Source: an uncultured Clostridia bacterium (lineage in GTDB: Bacteria; Bacillota_A; Clostridia; TANB77; CAG-508). From it: 64,000 nt of DNA. Below the pieces are notes generated by a model. The model worked only from the letters and a program-made list of their open reading frames with translations. It was not told where the DNA came from and ran no database searches. The stretch spans positions 13,650 to 77,649 of the forward strand of contig CANQLO010000005.1 of the NCBI GenBank assembly GCA_947624715.1, written 5' to 3'. A program made the translations under genes and the position numbers. This document shows, piece after piece, positions 45,554-53,682 of the stretch. The first letter of the stretch is position 1, and each line of letters starts with the position of its first letter.

Positions 45554-46057
45554 ATGCGAAAAAAAATGTCTATAATAGCCACCTTAACAATTTTAGCAAT
45601 ATGTTTGATTAGCAGTTTTGTATATGCGCAATCAGGTGATAGCATGGTTAGAGATGCTACAGATGGCACAGCCAATGCAATAAATGATGGAGGACAAATG
45701 ATTGGAAACGCAGTAGAAAATGGCGGTGACATGATAGGAAATGTTATAAGTGATGGCGGAGCAATGGTAGGAAATGCAGTAGATAGTGGTACAAATATGA
45801 TTGATGGTAATACACCAATTTCAAATGGAATAATAGATAGTCAAACAATTGAAAATGTAGGTGGAGATGCAAAAAATGCAGTTGATACAATGACAACAGG
45901 TAATGTTTTAACAAATAATAGTATGTCTAACATTAGCTTTTTAGGTATAAACTTATCTGTTTGGATGTGGATAGTTTTAATTATCATAATCATTGTAGTA
46001 ATAGTTTTAATATGCAAATATATGAAAGAACATGATAATAATGATGATGAAGAATAA
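45554..46057 (+). CDS. Secreted or anchored protein with 11-residue repeats
   Basis: 167 residues. A signal peptide (1-25, ending VYAQ) is followed by about five tandem 11-residue units of the type xDGGxMIGNAV (about 35-85), a polar linker and a C-terminal membrane helix (about 137-160) with an acidic tail. The regular Met/Ile/Val spacing suggests an amphipathic helix or beta-solenoid lying on a surface. I do not recognise the family. It has an AAAGGAGG ribosome binding site and a terminator directly downstream. Confidence 0.78.
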   Translation: MRKKMSIIATLTILAICLISSFVYAQSGDSMVRDATDGTANAINDGGQMIGNAVENGGDMIGNVISDGGAMVGNAVDSGTNMIDGNTPISNGIIDSQTIENVGGDAKNAVDTMTTGNVLTNNSMSNISFLGINLSVWMWIVLIIIIIVVIVLICKYMKEHDNNDDEE

Positions 46058-46070
46058 TTTAAGTAATTTT

Positions 46071-46104
46071 GAACCCAGGATATTTAATGTCTTGGGTTCT
46101 TTTA
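46071..46104 (+). terminator. Intrinsic terminator
   Basis: GAACCCA (46071-46077) pairs with TGGGTTC (46093-46099) with further partial pairing inside, followed by TTTTAT. Confidence 0.85.
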
Positions 46105-46115
46105 TAAATTAAATA

Positions 46116-46229
46116 CATAAATATAATTATTTTTTCATGCCTTGTTGTCGCAACGCAACCTAAAGGTTGCTGCTCCATTCGCGCTGCGCTTGGTCGCTAC
46201 GCGGTTTTTTCGAAAATAACATATTTATG
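46116..46229. repeat. Dispersed hairpin repeat, copy 6 (degenerate)
   Basis: 114 bp, long form, forward orientation. The left arm has ATAATTATTTT instead of ATAGTTATTTT and the right arm has lost one T, so pairing is imperfect; the inner palindrome GCAACCTAAAGGTTGC is perfect. Confidence 0.85.
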
Positions 46230-46246
46230 CAATTTAAATAAAATAC

Positions 46247-46275
46247 TTGAAATAATAAGCAAAATTACATATAAT
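46247..46275 (+). promoter_or_regulatory. smpB promoter
   Basis: TTGAAA (46247-46252) and TATAAT (46270-46275) are 17 bp apart. Confidence 0.65.
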
Positions 46276-46332
46276 AAATATATAAATCTTAAATGATGAT
46301 AAATTTCAATAAATATTAGAAAGAGTATGATA

Positions 46333-46797
46333 ATGGAAAAAAATAGTGTAATCGCAAAAAATCCAACCGCATATCACAATTACGAAATCCTTGATAAAAT
46401 AGAAGCAGGGATTGTTCTTTATGGAACAGAGATAAAATCAATTAGAGCCGGAAAAGTTAATCTAAAAGATAGTTATGCAACAATTGAAAAAAATAGGGAA
46501 GTATATGTTTATTCAATGCACATTAGTCCTTATGAACATGGAAATATTTATAATAAAGATCCATTAAGACCTAAAAAATTACTTTTAAATAAAAGAGAAA
46601 TAAATAAACTAGTAGGAATGACAACACAAAAAGGATATACATTAGTACCTATACAATTATATTTTAAAGGAAATTTTGTAAAACTAGAATTAGGAATAGG
46701 AAAAGGTAAAAAGTTATATGATAAAAGAGAAGATTTAAAAAGAAAAGAAGCAGAAAGAAAAATAGATAGATATATGAAGGAAAATATTACAAATTGA
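46333..46797 (+). CDS. smpB: SsrA-binding protein
   Basis: About 154 residues. '[37 protein letters not shown]' region (positions 10-47), '[15 protein letters not shown]' and '[14 protein letters not shown]' are diagnostic, and the basic C-terminal tail is present. SmpB binds tmRNA and rescues stalled ribosomes. The ATG at 46327 is two codons earlier; the ATG at 46333 has better spacing to AGAAAGAG. No ssrA gene was seen nearby. It is potentially relevant if ribosomes pause at rare codons (see CGG finding). Confidence 0.96.
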   Translation: MEKNSVIAKNPTAYHNYEILDKIEAGIVLYGTEIKSIRAGKVNLKDSYATIEKNREVYVYSMHISPYEHGNIYNKDPLRPKKLLLNKREINKLVGMTTQKGYTLVPIQLYFKGNFVKLELGIGKGKKLYDKREDLKRKEAERKIDRYMKENITN

Positions 46798-46828
46798 TAG
46801 CAATAAAATTTATGTTTTTTATTATAAT

Positions 46829-46860
46829 AAAATAGCTAGAGAAATCTAGCTATTTTCCTA
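46829..46860. terminator. Bidirectional terminator between smpB and a convergent gene
   Basis: AAAATAGCTAGA (46829-46840) pairs perfectly with TCTAGCTATTTT (46845-46856) across a GAAA tetraloop. The A and T runs serve both strands; the right half overlaps the last codons of the minus-strand gene. Confidence 0.9.
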
Positions 46861-47191
46861 ATCTAATTAAAATTGCTACAGCAAGTAATATAATTACTAA
46901 ACCAACAGCAAGAAGTAAAATATTTAAGATATCAGAAAAACCAAAATTAGATGTTGGTTCGTTATATTCGTCTATACTTTCAATATTAGTAACTGTGTTA
47001 GTATTTAATGTAGGTGTAGTATTTGTATTATTTCTAAGATTATTTCCTGGATTTCCTTCATCTGTGACATTTGATTCAGTAGCTAAGTTCATATTTATAT
47101 CTGTTGCAAAAGTTTTTGTGGTAAATGCATAAAATGTTAAAACAAAAATAAACAATATTATCATTACTATAATTTTTTTTAAATTTGACAT
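46850..47191 (-). CDS. Small secreted protein with C-terminal membrane helix
   Basis: 113 residues: an N-terminal signal sequence (about 5-29, 'KTFATD'), an Asn/Thr-rich spacer (35-80), and a hydrophobic C-terminal helix (about 88-110) ending LIRLGK. It has an excellent AGGAGG ribosome binding site. The layout is like that of the protein at 45554, but without repeats. The family is not recognised. Confidence 0.72.
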   Translation of the reverse strand: MSNLKKIIVMIILFIFVLTFYAFTTKTFATDINMNLATESNVTDEGNPGNNLRNNTNTTPTLNTNTVTNIESIDEYNEPTSNFGFSDILNILLLAVGLVIILLAVAILIRLGK

Positions 47192-47288
47192 TTGTATAAG
47201 GCCTCCTAAAATTTTCTTATGTTTATATAAATATAATAATATATTTGGATAAAAATGTCTAGTATTTTTTACAAATTACTTATATAAA

Positions 47289-47317
47289 TTGCAAAAAGTA
47301 GGCAGTTGTGGTAAAAT
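47289..47317 (+). promoter_or_regulatory. Promoter of the AAA+/VWA operon
   Basis: TTGCAA (47289-47294) and TAAAAT (47312-47317) are 17 bp apart. Confidence 0.6.
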
Positions 47318-47366
47318 ATATGTTATATAATTATGAGATAAGTTTTTTAAAATAAGGAGCAAAAAA

Positions 47367-49604
47367 ATGAGCAATCTTACTTTTTTAACAAAAGAGCAGT
47401 GTTTTGGAATAGATAGATTAGATATATTAAAAAAAAGGGGAACAGAGGCAGCAATAACCGATTTTTCTATTCTTTTAGGAGGATATGTTTCAGACTATCA
47501 TATAGATAGTGATGATTCTTTAGAAGGTAGAACAGGTTATTATTGGACTAAATCAGATGACGGAAATAATGACGCGCACACGGTTCACGAGAATGGTTCT
47601 AGAAGTTGTTGCGATGTTTCTGTACGCAGTGGTGGGGCGCGCCCGGCTTTACCATTCTTGTTAATCTCTGGTATTCCCACTAATGGAAGTGAAACTGAGA
47701 AAAGAGCAGAAGATGGAATTCTTGAAGTAGAATATGGATACTATCCACAAAAAGCAGTATCAAAAGATATGCAGTTAAAACTAGAACAAATATTTAAAAA
47801 TGAAAAATTATTAAAAACTGGAAAAGGATATACAACAGACTCAATAACATTTAAGGAATATGATGAAGAATTTAAGCCAAAAAGACATGAGGAATATCAG
47901 TATAATGGTAAAAGATATGTAAGAGTTGAAGCTAATCACAATTATGATGGAAGTGAATTTCAACTTTCAAATGGAGAAAAATATAGAAATGGAGAAATAG
48001 TATGGGTAGAAGTATCTCCAGTAAAATGGTTAGTTGATGAAAAAGCAAGAATTATGCTAACAGAGAAATTAATTTTTGCAGGAGTTCAATTTAATAATAC
48101 GAGAGATTATCATACAAAGTATTTTGATAAAACAGATATTAAAATTTTTATGGATAAATATTTATCCAAAGAGTTAGAACAATCAAGAGGAACAATAAAG
48201 CTAGGAGAGCAACAAGAAGAAATAGAAGATACAGGAACTAGAAAATCCAGATTGCAGAAATTAAATCCAGATGATACGAAGCCTTCTTCAAGAACAAATA
48301 TGACAGATACAGAGATAATACATAATTGGATAGAATCAGGAGAATCAGTATTGCTTCGTGGACCATCTGGAATAGGAAAAACGGAGAGAATAAAATCATT
48401 ATATCCAGATTTAATTTATATAAAATTAACAAATAATATGTTTCCAGAGAAAGTAGTAGGATCAGTTAATTTACAAACAGGACAAAGCATCCCACCTGAC
48501 TTTGCAAAAACTGTAATTATGCAAGAAGCAACAGAAGAAGAAAGAAAGCAGGTTGAAGAAAATATACAAAATATATATGATATAGCAGATACAGTTTATG
48601 AAAGGTCAAAAGATAGTAGCAAAAAAGTTGTAATAATGCTAGATGAACTTTTAAATGTAAAACCAGCAGTACAAGCCCTAGTATATACATTAGTACTAAA
48701 TAGAATAGTAGAGATAGGAAAAGGACTTAAACTACCAGATAATGTCGTGATTGTTGCAACAGGAAATCAAAAAAAGTATTCTGTCGTTGCAGAAGATTTA
48801 GCAGAGCCATTAGAAAAGAGATTTGACCATATATTAGATATGGAGCCAAAAGTAGGAGAATGGATAACAGAATATGCAATACCAAATAAAATACACTCAG
48901 CAGTAATAGGATATATATTATCAAAATATAATAGCACCGGGAAAAGTGAGAATTTAGAGGACATAGGATATTTCTATGAAGAGCCAGGAGTAGGAGAAGA
49001 ACATTTAGATGCAAATGGATGTAGAGGAAGAACAAATGATCCAAGAGGATGGGCATCAATATCAAACACACTATATAATTTTGAAAAGAATTTACAAGAA
49101 GGTAAATATAAAGGAAAAAATGTAGAAAACATTATTCAAAGGTCAATAGAGTCTAAACTTCGAATGGAATGGGCAAGCGAATTTTATGATTTTTATAATC
49201 TTCCAACACTAACACCAGAAGAAGTAGTGAAAGGAATGGGAAAAGGATATACACAAGCAGATTTACCAAGAGACATAAATGAGAGATTTAGCTTTATAAC
49301 AGCATTGATAACAGCAGACGAAACACAAGTAGAGGCTTGTAGAGAATTTATAAGGAAATATTGTGATCCGGAATATCTTTCAATTTATGATATATATTGG
49401 GCAGGAAATGATGAAAGAAAGATGGAACAAATATCAGAATTACAAGAAATGGAATTATCTTTACACACAGCAGATGAAACAAAACAATATGCAGAAGAAG
49501 GAGTTAATTCTTATATGAAATTAGGTCAGATGTATAGAAAATATTTATCAAAAGAAAATGTTAAAGAAAGTGAAAGGAATGACTGTGAATGGATACTAGT
49601 ATAA
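47367..49604 (+). CDS. MoxR-like AAA+ ATPase with N-terminal lectin-like domain
   Basis: 745 residues. Residues 1-100 resemble the C-type-lectin/DUF6273-like fold, with GYYWT at 57-61 and GGARPALPF at 89-97. A second beta-rich region follows (about 115-240). The AAA+ domain (about 310-560) has Walker A GPSGIGKTE (about 331-339), Walker B 'VVIMLDELLN' (about 420-429), sensor 1 'VIVATGNQ' and an Arg-finger region 'EPLEKRFDHI'. MoxR-type ATPases work with VWA-domain partners, and one overlaps the end of this gene by 16 bp. DNA for residues 68-94 is far richer in GC than the rest, which suggests special mutation or selection there. The target is unknown. Confidence 0.85.
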   Translation: MSNLTFLTKEQCFGIDRLDILKKRGTEAAITDFSILLGGYVSDYHIDSDDSLEGRTGYYWTKSDDGNNDAHTVHENGSRSCCDVSVRSGGARPALPFLLISGIPTNGSETEKRAEDGILEVEYGYYPQKAVSKDMQLKLEQIFKNEKLLKTGKGYTTDSITFKEYDEEFKPKRHEEYQYNGKRYVRVEANHNYDGSEFQLSNGEKYRNGEIVWVEVSPVKWLVDEKARIMLTEKLIFAGVQFNNTRDYHTKYFDKTDIKIFMDKYLSKELEQSRGTIKLGEQQEEIEDTGTRKSRLQKLNPDDTKPSSRTNMTDTEIIHNWIESGESVLLRGPSGIGKTERIKSLYPDLIYIKLTNNMFPEKVVGSVNLQTGQSIPPDFAKTVIMQEATEEERKQVEENIQNIYDIADTVYERSKDSSKKVVIMLDELLNVKPAVQALVYTLVLNRIVEIGKGLKLPDNVVIVATGNQKKYSVVAEDLAEPLEKRFDHILDMEPKVGEWITEYAIPNKIHSAVIGYILSKYNSTGKSENLEDIGYFYEEPGVGEEHLDANGCRGRTNDPRGWASISNTLYNFEKNLQEGKYKGKNVENIIQRSIESKLRMEWASEFYDFYNLPTLTPEEVVKGMGKGYTQADLPRDINERFSFITALITADETQVEACREFIRKYCDPEYLSIYDIYWAGNDERKMEQISELQEMELSLHTADETKQYAEEGVNSYMKLGQMYRKYLSKENVKESERNDCEWILV
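47571..47647 (+). other. GC-rich island ending in a 14-bp G/C-only run: candidate DGR variable region
   Basis: About 60 percent G+C by my count of 77 bases, in a genome of roughly 28 percent. It codes for the putative ligand-binding segment of the lectin-like domain and ends in GGGGCGCGCCCGGC (47634-47647). A short G/C-only element at the 3' end of the variable region is the known initiation-of-mutagenic-homology feature of the Bordetella phage diversity-generating retroelement. No reverse transcriptase or template repeat is in the window. Confidence 0.5.
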
Positions 49605-50941
49605 TTTACAATATAAAAAGAAAAATGCTAGCAAAATATCCTAGATTTGGAAATGAAATAGCAAAAGCAAATATTGAATTTAAAGACAATTTACCTTTCC
49701 ATACTGCTGCAACTGATGGACAAAATATTTACATTGATCCAAATTATTTTGCAAGTTTAAGTGAAAGTGATAGATTATTTACAATAGCACACGAAATAAT
49801 GCACATTAAATTTATGCACATGCTCAGATTAACAGACAAGGATGGTAAAAAGAGAAATCCAGAAATTTGGAATATAGCAACAGATGCTATTATAAATGCA
49901 AATCTAGAAAGAGATGGATTTACAATTAAAGAAGGATATGCAAATATGCCAGAGGCTATTCAATATTCAGCAGAAGAATTTTATCAAATTCTATTACAAG
50001 AAAAAGAAAGAAAAGAACAACTACAAAATCAAAATGGTGAAGGGCAAAACGGAGAAAATAAGCAGACATCTAGGCAGGGTGATGATCATAGCTTGTGGGA
50101 AGAAGCATTTAAAAATAGAGAACAAAATAAAAAGCAAGATGAAAAAAAACAAGAAACTCAAAGAAATCCAAAAGAAGAACAGACACCAGCAGAAGAACAA
50201 GAAATGGGACTTGATGAAAAAAAAGAGTTTACAAAAAATAGAGAAGAAAAAAGAGAAAAGTTTAAAGCAATACGTGAAAAAACAGAGCAAGGCATAAGAG
50301 GAGAAAATAGTGAAAAAATAAATTTTGATAACATAGGAAAAAGCAAAGAAGAAATTGATTGGAAAACATTAATTCGTAGAGAAGTAGAAAAAACAGAAAC
50401 AATATGGAGTCAAAGACGTTCGATTGCAGAAAACAACTATGCTTACAGATTAGAAGAGAATGATATTGATGATGATGCAGAAAGTGAAATAATGATTGAT
50501 ATTTCTGGATCTGTGAAATTAGATTTAGTTAAGGCTTTTTTAAGACAAATAAAACCATTATTAAAACACTCTAAATTGAGAGTAGGATGTTTTAATGAAA
50601 AATTCTGGGGATTTGTAGATATAAAAAGTGTAAGAGATATAGATAATTTTAGTATACCAAAGGAAGCAAGAGGACGCTCAGCTTGGACAGAAGACTGGGA
50701 TTTAGCAGTAAGAAGTTTCACTAAAAAAAGAGAAATAAACAAAATAGTATTTACTGACGGCTATCCTTGTCCTGGTACAATGCCAAAAGATGATTTGAAG
50801 AAAGAAAATATTATTTGGCTAGTATATGGAAATAAAGATTTTAATCCATGTTGTGGTAAAGTCATAAATGTTACAGAAAGACAACTAGAACAGTTACACT
50901 TTATTAATACAGATTTTTTAATGGAGGATATAAGCAGATAA
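49589..50941 (+). CDS. Metallopeptidase-like protein with C-terminal VWA domain
   Basis: 450 residues. The N-terminal part has a zincin motif HEIMH (about 68-72) and 'WNIATDAIINANL', as in the DUF2201 putative metallopeptidases. A long charged Gln/Glu/Lys-rich linker (about 135-245) follows. The C-terminal VWA-like domain has the MIDAS motif DISGS (about 303-307) and 'FTDGYPCPG'. It overlaps the AAA+ gene by 16 bp, so it is translationally coupled. MoxR/VWA pairs typically act as chaperone-like machines that remodel a target protein or load metal. Whether the HEIMH site cleaves anything is unknown. Confidence 0.88.
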   Translation: MDTSIIYNIKRKMLAKYPRFGNEIAKANIEFKDNLPFHTAATDGQNIYIDPNYFASLSESDRLFTIAHEIMHIKFMHMLRLTDKDGKKRNPEIWNIATDAIINANLERDGFTIKEGYANMPEAIQYSAEEFYQILLQEKERKEQLQNQNGEGQNGENKQTSRQGDDHSLWEEAFKNREQNKKQDEKKQETQRNPKEEQTPAEEQEMGLDEKKEFTKNREEKREKFKAIREKTEQGIRGENSEKINFDNIGKSKEEIDWKTLIRREVEKTETIWSQRRSIAENNYAYRLEENDIDDDAESEIMIDISGSVKLDLVKAFLRQIKPLLKHSKLRVGCFNEKFWGFVDIKSVRDIDNFSIPKEARGRSAWTEDWDLAVRSFTKKREINKIVFTDGYPCPGTMPKDDLKKENIIWLVYGNKDFNPCCGKVINVTERQLEQLHFINTDFLMEDISR

Positions 50942-51000
50942 ATATAAGCGATTTTAGTTTTAACCAAATAGGATATTAAAGAAAAAAAGAGGTAAATATA

Positions 51001-51288
51001 ATGAAAGAAACTAAGTATAGAGAAGCAGCAGCCCAAGTACTTGACATATTAAATCATACAAAACAAGAAGATGTAAAAAGAATTCCAGAAAGTTTTATAA
51101 AACTTCTAAATAATATTTCGGATAAGCAGTATATACCAAATTTTAATCATGAATATCCAGTAAGTGCATTAAATTTAACAGAAGAAGCAAAAGAGATACT
51201 GGGATTTATCTATATTACATGGTGGAGTGATGAAAATGAAAGAAAGGAATTCAAGAATAGGATACATTCTGATAGTGTAAAGTTATAA
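51001..51288 (+). CDS. Small hypothetical protein of the AAA+/VWA operon
   Basis: 95 residues, helical and charged, no signal peptide. 'YREAAAQVLDILNHTKQEDV' and 'IPESFIKLLNNISDKQY' suggest a helical bundle, with a conserved-looking 'LTEEAKEILGFIYITWW' near the C-terminus. It follows the VWA gene by 59 bp in the same direction and has an AGAGGT box. It may be an accessory subunit of the AAA+/VWA system, inferred from position only. Confidence 0.72.
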   Translation: MKETKYREAAAQVLDILNHTKQEDVKRIPESFIKLLNNISDKQYIPNFNHEYPVSALNLTEEAKEILGFIYITWWSDENERKEFKNRIHSDSVKL

Positions 51289-51330
51289 TAAATTATTATA
51301 GCAAAAATATAAAAATGATGAGGTAAAAAA

Positions 51331-51777
51331 ATGAATTTATCAAATAGTCAAGAAGAATATTTAAAAACAATTTATATATTAAAAAATACACAAAATGAAA
51401 TAAAGGTAACAGAAATAGCAAATAAATTAAATAAAACTAAGGCTAGTGTTAATAATGCAATAAACAACTTGAAACAAGAAGGATTAATAAATTATGAGCC
51501 TTATGGACAGATAGAATTAACACAAGAAGGAGAAAAAAACGCGCAGAAAATAATAGAAGCAAATGATATTGTAAAACTATTTTTAACTGAAATATTAGGA
51601 GCAACAAGAGAAAATGCAGAAAATGAAGCCAAAACGATAAAGACAGTATTAAGTGATGATACTCTTAATAAGTTAGCAAGATATACACATAAAGAGTTAG
51701 GCCTTTATAGCTTAGAATGTGGATATGATATAAATAATGAGAAATGTATAAAATGTGCAAGAAGAAAAAATCAATAA
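51331..51777 (+). CDS. DtxR/MntR-like regulator with altered metal site
   Basis: 148 residues. The winged helix is clear: 'SQEEYLKTIYIL ... VTEIANKLNKTKASVNNAINNLKQEGLI'. In DtxR/MntR the helix after the wing carries metal-binding His and Glu residues (HH...FL and EH.IS). Here these places read 'ANDIVKLFL' and 'IKTVLS', without His. Instead the C-terminus has three or four Cys (CGYD...CIKC). The effector is therefore probably not the usual Mn/Fe pair; an Fe-S or zinc site through the Cys cluster is possible. It sits before mnmA. Confidence 0.8.
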   Translation: MNLSNSQEEYLKTIYILKNTQNEIKVTEIANKLNKTKASVNNAINNLKQEGLINYEPYGQIELTQEGEKNAQKIIEANDIVKLFLTEILGATRENAENEAKTIKTVLSDDTLNKLARYTHKELGLYSLECGYDINNEKCIKCARRKNQ

Positions 51778-51870
51778 AGAGAAGTCTATTAAATGCACAA
51801 AAAATAAATAATGCAAAATTATTTTATTTCTATATGTAACTTTGAGTAAAGAGAAAGGAAAAAGATTTAA

Positions 51871-52917
51871 ATGAAAAAAGTTTTACTTGGAATGAGTGGA
51901 GGAGTAGATAGTACAGTTTCTGCAATACTTTTGAAACAAGCAGGATATGAAGTAATTGGAACAACACTTAATTTATTTCCAAATGTAAGTTGTTGCTCAT
52001 ACATTGAAGTCAAAGATTTATGCAGAAAAATTGGAATAGAACATTACATATTAGAAGGAAAAGATGAATTTAAGAAATATGTTATAAATGATTTTATTTC
52101 CTGCTATTCAAATTGCAAAACACCAAATCCATGTATTGAATGTAATAAGTATTTAAAATTCGGATTAATGTATGAAAAAGCTAAAGAATTAGGTTGTGAT
52201 TATATAGCAACTGGCCATTATGCAAAAACAGAATATAGTGATAAATATAATAGATGGGTATTAAAAAAATCTAAGTCGGACAAAAAAGACCAAAGCTATG
52301 TTTTGTGGAATATTCCAAAAGAAATGTTAGAGCATATAATATTTCCATTATCAGATTTTGAATCAAAAGATGAGATAAGAAAAATTGCAAAAGAACATAA
52401 TTTATCTGTTGCAAGTAAGCCAGATAGCGAAGATATATGTTTTATACCAGATGGAAATTATAAAAAATTCTTAGAAGAAAATTCTAATCTAAAGCCTAAA
52501 GAAGGAAATATTGTTTTAGCAAATGGTGAAGTTCTTGGAAAACATACTGGACTTTACAATTATACAATAGGCCAGAGAAAAGGACTTGGTATATCTTATA
52601 AAGAGCCTTTATTTGTAATAGGATTTAATAAAGATAAAAATGAAGTTATAGTAGGAACAGAAAAAGAAATTTATAAAAATGAAATAATAATAAATAATAT
52701 TAATCTTTTATTATTTGATGAATTAAAAAATTCTATTGATGTTAAAGTTAAAACAAGATATTCAACAAAAGAAGTTTCTGCAAAAGCTGTTCAACTAAAC
52801 GATAATGAAATTAAAATAATATTTGATGAGCCACAGGCAAGAATAACACCAGGACAATCTTTAGTAATGTATTTAGATGACATAGTTGTAGGTGGAGGAA
52901 AAATTGAAAAAGTGTAG
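51871..52917 (+). CDS. mnmA: tRNA-specific 2-thiouridylase
   Basis: 348 residues. The PP-loop 'LGMSGGVDSTVSA' is at 5-17, catalytic Cys in 'NPCIECNKYLKFG', second catalytic Cys in 'DSEDICFIPDG', and 'TIGQRKGLG' completes the family pattern. It thiolates U34 of tRNA-Lys, -Glu and -Gln with sulfur from a cysteine desulfurase. This wobble modification affects reading-frame maintenance. It is preceded by a DtxR-like regulator and followed by a very long terminator stem. Confidence 0.96.
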   Translation: MKKVLLGMSGGVDSTVSAILLKQAGYEVIGTTLNLFPNVSCCSYIEVKDLCRKIGIEHYILEGKDEFKKYVINDFISCYSNCKTPNPCIECNKYLKFGLMYEKAKELGCDYIATGHYAKTEYSDKYNRWVLKKSKSDKKDQSYVLWNIPKEMLEHIIFPLSDFESKDEIRKIAKEHNLSVASKPDSEDICFIPDGNYKKFLEENSNLKPKEGNIVLANGEVLGKHTGLYNYTIGQRKGLGISYKEPLFVIGFNKDKNEVIVGTEKEIYKNEIIINNINLLLFDELKNSIDVKVKTRYSTKEVSAKAVQLNDNEIKIIFDEPQARITPGQSLVMYLDDIVVGGGKIEKV

Positions 52918-52950
52918 AGTAATATTTTATTATAAAATTCTACAAAATAT

Positions 52951-52999
52951 TGTATAAAAAAATCTAGTTTGATATAATCAAATTAGATTTTTTTATACA
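52951..52999. terminator. Very long near-perfect terminator hairpin after mnmA
   Basis: 52951-52973 pairs with 52977-52999 over 23 positions with a single G-T pair and a 3-nt loop. A and T runs inside the stem let it act in both directions. Confidence 0.88.
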
Positions 53000-53025
53000 C
53001 AATTTATATTTACATAAAATTGTTC

Positions 53026-53076
53026 ATCGGCATGGCAGCTTCGAAAATTTGCGAAGCAAATGTTTGAAGTGCCGAT
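53026..53076 (+). promoter_or_regulatory. Two-part hairpin in the hydrogenase operon leader
   Basis: ATCGGCA (53026-53032) pairs with TGCCGAT (53070-53076). Inside, CTTCGAAAATTTG pairs with CAAATGTTTGAAG (one mismatch, one G-U) around a CGAAG loop, leaving a 6-nt bulge on the 5' side. It ends 30 nt before the start codon of the first hydrogenase gene. It matches no riboswitch class that I know. Confidence 0.6.
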
Positions 53077-53106
53077 TCTGAGCGAAGAGAAGAAAGGAAA
53101 TTTTAA

Positions 53107-53589
53107 ATGGAAAATTGTATGGATAAAAAAGTAAGAGAAGAAACAAAAGAGATTTTATCAAAGTTCAAACAAACAAAAGATAATTTAATAATGGTTCTTG
53201 AAGAAGTGCAAGAAAAATATGGATATATTCCAAAAGTTTCTCAATTAGAAATATCAGAATATCTAGGAATACCAGTTGCTGAAATTTATGGAGTAGTAAC
53301 TTTTTATTCAAGATTTACTACTAAACCAAAAGGAAAGTACAACGTTTCAGTATGTCTTGGAACAGCTTGCTTTGTGAAAGGTTCTAAAGAAATATTAGAA
53401 AGAGCAAAACAAAAGCTTGGGTTAGAAGAAGGAGAAACAAGCAAAGATGGAAAATTTTCTTTGGATTCGACTAGATGTGTTGGTGCTTGTGGATTAGCTC
53501 CAGTATTTACTGTTAACAATGAAGTTTATGGAAAGGCTACTGTAAAGAAGTTTGATGAAGTAATAGATGAATATATGAAAAAAAATTAA
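53107..53589 (+). CDS. hydC: Bifurcating hydrogenase subunit HydC (NuoE-like)
   Basis: 160 residues, thioredoxin-like [2Fe-2S] protein. The four ligands are C83 and C88 (CLGTAC) and C124 and C128 (CVGAC), the NuoE/HndA pattern. Helical N-terminus ('LIMVLEEVQEKYGYIPK') as in the family. In trimeric electron-bifurcating hydrogenases it links the flavin subunit to the others in the cytoplasm. First gene of the operon, followed by the NuoF-like and hydrogenase subunits. Confidence 0.94.
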   Translation: MENCMDKKVREETKEILSKFKQTKDNLIMVLEEVQEKYGYIPKVSQLEISEYLGIPVAEIYGVVTFYSRFTTKPKGKYNVSVCLGTACFVKGSKEILERAKQKLGLEEGETSKDGKFSLDSTRCVGACGLAPVFTVNNEVYGKATVKKFDEVIDEYMKKN

Positions 53590-53682
53590 AATAATATAAT
53601 ACTGAAAATATAAGTATAATTTCAATTAAAATAAAAAATTCAATAAAATTATAAAGTAAGTAATAGAAAGGAGGAGTTCTTA

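Noticed and set aside
47367..49604. The lectin-like AAA+ gene as proof of a complete diversity-generating retroelement
   Set aside because: No reverse transcriptase, accessory Avd gene or template repeat is present in the window, so only the candidate target region is reported.
49914..50297. A Lys-rich 127-residue frame inside the VWA gene
   Set aside because: It is a frame shadow of the Glu/Gln/Lys-rich linker of the metallopeptidase-VWA protein.
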